From assembly GCA_048772705.1 (NCBI GenBank), contig JBLWGC010000035.1, positions 372,001 to 436,000 of the forward strand: a stretch of DNA of 64,000 nucleotides. The letters run 5' to 3'. The stretch is from Leidyana gryllorum EB-2025a. Its lineage: Eukaryota > Apicomplexa. Positions 56,866 to 64,000 of the stretch are shown here, in pieces (the first letter of the stretch is position 1; each line of letters begins with the position of its first letter). Under the pieces are notes generated by a model that was not told the DNA's origin, searched no databases, and saw nothing but the letters and a program-made list of their open reading frames with translations. A program made the position numbers and the translations under genes.

Positions 56866-59800
56866 TCAAATTCGCCGTCTCGAAAGTCTCCACGAGTTTG
56901 GCTCTTCGTACCGATTGAAAAGCGGCTCGATCCGTTCCCGCTGTTGACGTGTGGAGAGCTTTTGAGCATTGGCCTGAAGTATAAAATGCAGGAGACATGA
57001 TATATATATACATATATATCCAAACTCACCTGCTTGTACAGATTGGGTGCCAATTCAACCAGCCACAAGGGATTGATGGTGCAACAATCTCGGAGATACT
57101 CCTTGGTGGTCATGACGAGCTCGTGGTAGACAAGATACTCTGGATGGCATTGATATATACAGCTGGAAGGATGGAGATAGACTTGTTGATGGTCCACTAA
57201 GGTTCGGTAACCCTCTTGAGGATCTTTGCGGGCAGCGTGTCGGAAATACCCAGCGCAAATTGCTTTGCACACTCTGTTATTGTCTTTTCCAGCGCTGGTG
57301 ACTTCATAGCGGTATCGGTCCAGAATTGAGATTAGTTGTTTTCGAACCTCCTGAGCTCTCCTCAAACTCCGAACCTGAACAAAATTCTCAAAACACCAAC
57401 TGTTCGAGAACTTGCTCTGTGACCACGCCTTGTAAACCTCCAGATAGGTGATGTGATCACCTTCCACTTGATGGAACTTTGATTTCTTTTGGTCCGCGAG
57501 TGCCTGTTTGTCTCGAGGCCGATAAAAGACATTTTCCACCTGGATCATAGCTGTGATTGTGATGATCTCATCGGTGCACTTCAGATCGACAGCCACCAAC
57601 AACATCTTCCCCAACTGTGGCTCCATCGGAAACTCCGCCATCTTTCGACCCAAACGAGTCATCAAACCCTCTCCGTCCAAAGCTCCCAACTCATACAGTA
57701 CTTCTAAGGAATTCAGTAGGGTCTGATACGGCGGGGGGTCCATGAAGTCAAAATTCTGCAGATCGTTCACCCCCATAGCTTTCAGCTGCAGAACAGTGTT
57801 GGCCAAGTTGGTACGCTGAATTTCAGGAACGGCTGTTGGCAACATTTCAGACTTGTAGACTTCCTCGGTGTACAGCCGATAACACTTGCCGGGTCCTGTA
57901 CGTCCAGCACGACCCGAACGTTGGCGTGCATTCGCTTGACTAATTGGCACAACAGTCAGGGACTCTATTCCTGTCTTTGGTGAATAGACCTTCACTTTGG
58001 CCACGCCAGGATCAACCACAAAGCTAATTCCGTCAATAGTCAAAGAGGCTTCGGCAATGTTGGTGGCCACCACACACTTGCGACAGCCAGGAGGCGCCGG
58101 CTCGAAAATCATCGTTTGCATCTCGGACGGCAGGGACGAGTAGACTGGTAGAACAATCAGCTCAGGAGGGTTTTGCGACTTGAGAGCCTTCATTCGTTCG
58201 TGGAGGGTGAGACAAGCGCTATCAATTTCCTCTTGACCGGTCAAGAATACGAGGATGTCTCCCGGCGGCTCCACCAAATGAATCTGCAGAACGGTGATCA
58301 GAGCCGCTTCGACGTAGTCCGATTCCTGCTCCTTTGTGTAGAAGATTTCAACCGGATAAGTCCGCCCAGGGATGGTGAAGATTTTGGCTTGGAAGAAGTA
58401 CTCGGAGAACTTCTCGGCATCGAGAGTGGCCGAGGTGACAATGAGCTTGAAGTCGGGACGCTTGCGCAGCAAATCCTTCAAAAGGCCGAACAGAACGTCA
58501 GTGGATATAGTTCGTTCGTGAGCTTCATCCAACATGATGACAGAGTAGCGAGACAGCATGGGATCGACAATACGTTCGCGGAGGAGGATACCGTCAGTCA
58601 TATACTTGATGACAGTATCTGGGGACGTAACGTCTTCGAATCGGATTGAGTAACCGACTTCTTGGCCGAGACGGCACCCAAACTCATCAGCGACACGTTT
58701 AGCGATAGACATTGCGGCCACACGCCTTGGCTGCGTACAGCCAATTATACCTCCCCTGGCGAGACCGGCTTCCAATATATATTGTGTCATCTGGGTGGTT
58801 TTACCGGACCCAGTTTCACCAATGACAACTAGAACTTGATTTTCGGCGATGGCTTCAATCAACTTGGATCTCAACTGGAATATTGGAAGACTTTCCCGTT
58901 GTTCCAGGATACTCTTATTGGTTTTCAAACCCAAACTAACCGACTGGTTGAGATATAAGCGCTTCCACTCAGGCTGCTCATACGCTGTGTACCCGATACC
59001 CCTCAGACTCGCAGCAATAGTCCTCTCTCCGGGCTGCGGGTTCGGATCTTCCCAAGGCCTGTGGATGTCTCTCGGTATACGGCTGAGCATCTCACGCTCG
59101 GTTTGATCACGAACATCCCGTCTCTCTTTAGCTAAGACAGTCGCGGTGGCAGCTGCCCGAGCCAGCGAGCCTTCGGGGTTGGCGAGGACACGTATAGGAG
59201 ACAGTTGAACTCCAGAGCGAGTTGTTTGACCTTTGAGAAAAGGTGGCTCTATGTCGTTGATCTCAATCTCAATATCCTCTTCGGTACGCGGCTCTACAGC
59301 ACTCAGAAGGGCTTCCGCTTCGTCGACATCCAGTTCGTGTCTCTTCATCACTCCGGAGGCTTGAAGTTGTTGAACGTCCCAGCGCTCGTAATCATTGAGA
59401 CGGCGCCGTTTACTTCCCACATTGGTGGCAGCATTCGTTGTCTCCGGGAGTCTACGCTCCGGAGGCATTGAAAGAGGCACTCCAGTGATGGGGCCGTATT
59501 TACCGTCTGTCTCATCCAAATTGTCGGGTGAGGCAGCGGCCTCATCATCGCTGAGACTGAATCGACGTTCCCCTCGATTGGGTGAGCGACGGCGTTTCGT
59601 CGGCACCGTTTCACGGTCGATTAGCTCGGCAGCCCGCCGCGTGAGTGGGAAGTTGGATTCTGGCCGTTTAAGCTGAAGTTCACGACGATTAGGATTGTCG
59701 TGTATCGCCAGAGCCGGGAAGCGGACGGAGCCGTTAGCGGACCCCGTCCCCTCACTGGCTGGTCGACCCTCTTCCGTGCTGTCCGGAGGTAGCTCGGGCA

Positions 59801-60198
59801 GAGTGACTTTACTCAGTTTAGAGATGATTTGGTGAAGGGTCTTAGCCAAGTCGTAGGAGAGCCCCCAGTCTTGGCATTTATGGGCAAAGTCTTTGAGAGT
59901 CGCCGTCTCCTTGTGCGTTGCCAGTATCATATCGACAACGTCAGGGAGAGCCTGTTGAAAAGGGGATACGGGGGTATCCTGGGCAGTAGGGACTTACTTC
60001 ATCCGGTAGGTCGAGGTGATTCTGCAGCTCATTGGCTATGCGTGCCTGAAGGCCGAGGAACGCGATATCATCCAGCATGAAATTTTGGCCTGGTTGTAAC
60101 TGATGGCTTGAAGCTTCAACAGATATCGTGGAACTGTAAGGTGCATATTGGTCTGCACCTCGAGCTTGGCTGACTACGTGTTGTACTCGCCGATTCAT
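56866..60198 (-). CDS. DEAH-box splicing helicase Prp22/DHX8, lacking the S1 domain
   Basis: Three exons (60198-59998, 59951-57030, 56973-56866) give 1076 residues. The N-terminal helical region ([20 protein letters not shown]) matches DHX8. A Ser/Arg-rich segment follows, then [23 protein letters not shown] and [17 protein letters not shown], all in the DHX8 order. Helicase motifs are intact: [26 protein letters not shown] and [13 protein letters not shown], then the HA2/OB fold with KFHQVEGDH and [12 protein letters not shown], ending [19 protein letters not shown]. Prp22 releases spliced mRNA from the spliceosome. Between the N-terminal helices and RWDVQQ there is no S1 RNA-binding fold, which Prp22/DHX8 proteins normally have. 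Confidence 0.9.
57001..57020. repeat. Short AT dinucleotide tract
   Basis: A TATATATATACATATATATC run inside the last, 56-nt intron of the Prp22 gene. No function is implied. Confidence 0.7.
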
Positions 60199-60254
60199 TG
60201 ATATTTCTCTACTTTGGTACTTCCTTTCTTCTTCTCTTCTTGTTTACCGCCAGT
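60199..60254. promoter_or_regulatory. 56-bp divergent promoter spacer
   Basis: Lies between the ATGs of the Prp22 gene (minus) and the CCCH gene (plus). Pyrimidine-rich on the plus strand. No TATA box. Confidence 0.5.
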
Positions 60255-61421
60255 ATGATGGAAGGATTACTTCAAACTGCGGAGCTCCCATCGCCACCAC
60301 CGTCGCAACTACTTCGGAATACATCTACAAGCGAATCCGAAGACTGGATATTCGGGAAGAACAATCCTCGCGCAACACCCACCCAAAACACAACCGGAGA
60401 CGAAACATCATCATCCTCCGATGTCCTTCTCAACAACAAGATCGTACAACTCCTGATGCACACGCCCGTTGCGGCTACGGCTTCTTCGTCTCACAATGAA
60501 TGGTTGGATTCCGTTATCAGTGCGGCCTCAAATGACATTTTTGAGCCGGAACAAACCGACGAACAGCTACAGTCCCTCATCGGCATGCTCACTCATCAAG
60601 ACCAATCACAACGCGCCCGCGCTTTGAGCTTCCCGTCAGCCCAGAACTTCGAGTCCCCCCTTCTTCCCCCTTCATCCTCGAACATCGCCGTTGGTACCTC
60701 CGGTTGGTCCCCCGCCAACAGACCCTACCACTCCGTCGATCGTGCAACTGCACTAAAGAGGGACACCGCTACCACTGCTTTATCACCCGTCAGCTCCGGC
60801 GGCTCCGATCGACACGTTGCTCTGCCTCCCAAGGGCAAACGAGCTCCAGCCAAGGGCTGGTGGAAGACCGAAATCTGTAAATTCTGGAAAGAAGGATCGG
60901 GTTGCCGCAATGGCACCAATTGCCGTTGGGCACACGGAGACGAGGAGTTGCGACGCATACATCCTGCGCATGATGGTGCCGACCGTTTTGAGCGCGAACC
61001 CTCTAACCGACGACGCCCCTTACCCGAAACTTCGTCTCATAGTGAATTGAAACAAACCGCCAAGGAGGATAATGAATGGTCCTACCTCCCCCTCACTTCC
61101 CTCGGGCGCAACCAGCGCGCCAGTATCATTGACCATATCTGGCGCACTATTCGATCTGCTAGGGAGCCCTTCCTCTCACTAGAAGAAAACGTTTTCGTCG
61201 CGGGACCCCCCGGGATTCAAGTCAACCCAACGTATTGGGGGGAACTTCTCGGCGCTTTGGACTGTCACAACACTGCTGACTCCCCCGTAAGCCATCATTA
61301 TCCTTATCCTCACCCCATGTCTCCTTTGCCCGGCCGCCGCACACGCGCCGTATACGCACCTTCTCAACGAGTTGGTGTGCATATTGAACGTCCACCACCC
61401 TACTACAACCACCAATGCTAA
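60255..61421 (+). CDS. Single CCCH zinc-finger protein (tristetraprolin-like finger)
   Basis: Intronless, 388 residues, ATG-ATG start; an upstream TTG extension was not used. Residues 1-~195 are Ser/Thr/Pro-rich and disordered. One CCCH finger follows: KTEICKFWKEGSGC then CRNGTNCRWAH, spacing C-x8-C-x5-C-x3-H with the TTP-type KTE lead-in. The C-terminal half has a helical stretch (GRNQRASIIDHIWRTIRS) and a His/Pro/Arg-rich tail. Such fingers bind AU-rich mRNA elements and tune mRNA decay. TTP has two fingers, while this has one, so its specificity may differ. The next plus-strand gene begins about 250 bp downstream. Confidence 0.8.
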   Translation: MMEGLLQTAELPSPPPSQLLRNTSTSESEDWIFGKNNPRATPTQNTTGDETSSSSDVLLNNKIVQLLMHTPVAATASSSHNEWLDSVISAASNDIFEPEQTDEQLQSLIGMLTHQDQSQRARALSFPSAQNFESPLLPPSSSNIAVGTSGWSPANRPYHSVDRATALKRDTATTALSPVSSGGSDRHVALPPKGKRAPAKGWWKTEICKFWKEGSGCRNGTNCRWAHGDEELRRIHPAHDGADRFEREPSNRRRPLPETSSHSELKQTAKEDNEWSYLPLTSLGRNQRASIIDHIWRTIRSAREPFLSLEENVFVAGPPGIQVNPTYWGELLGALDCHNTADSPVSHHYPYPHPMSPLPGRRTRAVYAPSQRVGVHIERPPPYYNHQC

Positions 61422-61669
61422 TTCTGACTCTCTCACAAGGGATGCCTCTTTTCTCTTCTTCTGTTAATTGCTACTTTGCGTCACGACGGATTTCTTCTCT
61501 ATACACTACACTGTGTTACTGACTTATTCTCATCAATGCAATACCATTCTCTGAAGTGTGTGCCCTTTCCGATCCGCCGCTGTCTCACACTCATACCGTG
61601 CCCGCGGTCGTGCCGAAGCAATCTGATTGCCGTGGATCATAGCGAGCGCATTTGAGGAAGTTGTGCACC

Positions 61670-62708
61670 ATGACGCAGGATTGCTCCCTGGCATCTGTAC
61701 ACTTCCCAAACAGACTGATTGGCTGTTGTGCCTCGTCCTCTGGCCTTCGTCAGCAGACGCGTTGTGCGCGGCCGTGTAGCTTCCTCTCTGCATATGTTGC
61801 TCGATCTGTGATAATTTGCCTTCTCGACTGTTTGCAGGCCCAAGAGGCCCAGGGTACTTCGTGCAGCCTGTGTGGGCAAACACAGCGTTCGTCGCCCCGA
61901 CGCGTCGTGCACTTCAGCAACAGTTCTGCTGGTCCCTGCGGCCCACTTAATGTCCGCGTCTGTGACAGGTGCCACTATCTGGCAGAAGAGAAGGCCGCCA
62001 GTATTATTTTACCCACAATGATCCCCAAGAACATGGAGGATCGAAGCCGCCTGGCTCTTTGGGGAATGAAAATAGCTGAGTGAGCCAAATACAGTGTTGT
62101 GTACACTTTATTGCTGTGTAGATTGTTGCGAGCGTGCGAAGACGGAAGTTGGGTATTGCGGGGAACTGTGATGGACATATTTGCCTCCGACACCCCCCGA
62201 GATTTCTGGTCCATGCATCTCAGACAGTGCGCCCGCCTGTGTGTTGTGGTGAGTGCTCAACCCAATAGCGAGCGTACGAGGAGACACAACAATTTGTTCA
62301 TCTCAGATGAGGAATTATGTTGAACTACTGCCTGTTACCCCGAGAACGCAGTTATTCACGACCGAAGTACTAGACAACCTCAGCCTGTGCGAGTGGACAG
62401 CTGTGGCGCACCAATCAGCCCTCTTTCTCGCGCTGATCTTTTCGGGATTCCCTATGCCCAACTTCGCGATCCCCCTCTCCGCGGTTCCCTACGCGCAGCC
62501 CGTTGCGACTCCGTCCTCAATAACTGGTCGCGCAGGAAGAGATTGGCGGGTGGCGCCTTCGTCCCCCGCTGGCTCCTCCACTGACCTGGACCCACCCTCT
62601 CAGGGCGCGGTAGATCTATTTCCCGCAGTACCGGATACGTCCTCGCCGTCTTGGACGGCCCAATTGCTAAAGTTACAACAACGTCGTGCCGCAGGAAATA
62701 TCCGATAA
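61670..62708 (+). CDS. Zinc-ribbon-like protein of unknown function
   Basis: Three exons (61670-62079, 62122-62248, 62307-62708) give 312 residues. A Cys-x2-Cys pair (CSLCGQTQ) is followed by a second pair (CDRCHYLAEEKA) about 30 residues later, a likely zinc-binding ribbon. The middle exon is compact and protein-like (VLRGTVMDIFASDTPRDFWS). The last ~130 residues are Pro/Ser/Ala-rich. No family was recognised. The N-terminal part before the zinc motif is weak: 61769-61840 looks like an intron (GTAGCT to TTTGCAG), but the phases do not match, so the true start is uncertain. Confidence 0.55.
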
Positions 62709-64000
62709 ATTAGAAGGATATCCGCGTGTCAAACAACGCAACCCACATTCTAGTGCGCCCACTACATCCGTTATCCGGTTTCTTTCGTACATACTTATCC
62801 ATACACATACACACTTCATAACAGGTCCATCAGGTCAGGATGCACACAGATGATGTCACTAGGTCGGTGACGTCGAAAGTTTAAGCAATTCTTGCTTCGT
62901 CACCTACAACGTTTTGTGGCTAATGACCGACCTATTTTCTTATTAGGCGGGGAACAACAATACAGATCTGGAGCGACTAACCACCGATACTGCTGCTGCT
63001 GTTGCTACCTATTCCAACGACCCCGTCCAGTCATAACATCGAACACATAACCAGCAACAATGTCAACAACAGAACCGCGCGAGCGAGCATCGACTCAAAC
63101 CGAGCAGGAGAGGTACCAGCTGCTGCTGTCAAGAGATCATTTGCAGACGCGCTTTGCCTGACAATCTGCTCATACAAACGCACTGCTACTGCTCTGGGGT
63201 ATCGGTGTGGGTGTCCGACCGGTCATGATACCCCCATATGTTCTCTCCAACCTTCATCCCACCATTTTCTTTCGCCCTCTACGCCTACTTTGTCCTCTCC
63301 CCCTCCATTCTTTATGCATTTATGCTAGGGGGTGCGAGAGTACTCCCTGGAGATAGGTCACACAATTATGAAATAGCTCCCTGTCCCTTTGTTGCCATAC
63401 ACTTCTTCGGAATCCCCTACCAACTCCAAGTGCCTGCGGTATAAGTATCTTATTGCTGCTCAGTGTCCTGCCACCGCTGTAACGCCTCAAACAATGCTAG
63501 CGCCATCGTCATCCTATCCACCAAATGTAATTGTCTATAAACATACGATATGGTTCAGAGTGGTAAACCTCAAAGGCACGAACTTTCATCAAGCGCGCAG
63601 ACTCCGCCTACTTCGAGACGTATTCATCTCTCCTTTGGCCGGGAGCTAGTCACTCGACCTTGTCGTACGTAGGAATTTAAGACTTCGAACCACATCCAGC
63701 AAGTTATCGAGAGTCGAATGAGCAGATGATCGAGTGACTCCCAAGAGAATGAGGGTGTCTCCGATCACAATACATGTACCCTTTGTGGCATCTTGATATG
63801 CTTGAAGCAGTCAGACCACTACCTGATCGACGAGCTGACAAGTCTCTGTTGACAATCATACTCGCGTCGGGTCAATGAAGACACAGAATTCGAGAGGAGT
63901 GATTGACAAACGGGTCGGTGAACGTCCAGTCCGTCGGTCTGACTTGTTCAAGCAATTCAATCTTCCATTTTCAATGAAGCGCTCCGTCAATGTGTGAATC
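62709..64000. other. Right-end region with no convincing gene
   Basis: About 1.3 kb. The best candidate is an ATG at 63060 opening MSTTEPRERASTQTEQERYQ, which stops after ~34 codons unless spliced; several GT-AG combinations are possible and none stands out. A hydrophobic frame at 63238-63444 has no start context. 63660-64000 looks empty. No repeat or RNA gene was recognised. Confidence 0.4.

Noticed and set aside
63060-63444. Small membrane-protein gene at the right end
   Set aside because: A stop interrupts the frame after ~34 codons and no splice choice is better than another.
1-64000. Transposons, LTR elements or other mobile DNA
   Set aside because: No reverse transcriptase, integrase, transposase, terminal repeat or target-site pattern was seen.

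Overview
This is a nuclear stretch of a compact unicellular eukaryote, most likely an alveolate and probably a Perkinsus-like one. The main evidence is a myosin at 25917-33633 whose motor, IQ motifs and coiled coil appear to run on into a C-terminal WD40 propeller, the layout of alveolate (apicomplexan MyoF-type) myosins. Supporting signs are many very short GT-AG introns (37-50 nt, donors mostly GTGAGT/GTAAGT), roughly balanced base composition, a standard genetic code, GPI-anchored surface enzymes in tandem, and genes packed only 5-70 bp apart. The genus is inferred; the alveolate assignment rests mostly on the myosin.

Layout. 1-5764 (+): two protein kinase genes in tandem, the first cut by the window edge. 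5863-22517 (-): a surface-protein block with a small LEA-like protein, two intact single-domain 5'-nucleotidase genes, one giant gene with two fused nucleotidase domains, a threonine-rich repeat stalk and a GPI signal, one decayed nucleotidase copy, and a secreted-looking cysteine-containing protein. 22698-33633: an RRM protein (-), the Sec1/Munc18 protein SLY1 (+), and the WD40-tailed myosin (-). 33700-41553 (+): a very long Nup155/Nup170-like nucleoporin. 41694-45638: allantoicase (+), TFIIF beta (-) and a reticulon (+). 45639-48429: two unusually wide spacers around a drug/metabolite-type transporter (-); each spacer may hold a small gene. 48430-56843 (+): PWP1, an unknown nuclear-looking protein, TFIIA alpha/beta, a DUF4139 protein and the Fe-S co-chaperone HscB. 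56866-60198 (-): a Prp22/DHX8 helicase. 60255-62708 (+): a CCCH zinc-finger protein and a zinc-ribbon-like protein. 62709-64000: nothing convincing.

Many genes are housekeeping: basal transcription (TFIIA, TFIIF), splicing and RNA processing (Prp22, RRM, CCCH), ribosome biogenesis (PWP1), ER and Golgi traffic (SLY1, reticulon), nuclear pore, and Fe-S assembly (HscB). The clearly accessory part is the nucleotidase array, which fits purine salvage at the surface of a parasite that must import purines. Exon junctions were read by hand from GT-AG sites and reading-frame continuity; most multi-exon models sum to whole codons. No transposon, tRNA, rRNA or CRISPR array was seen.
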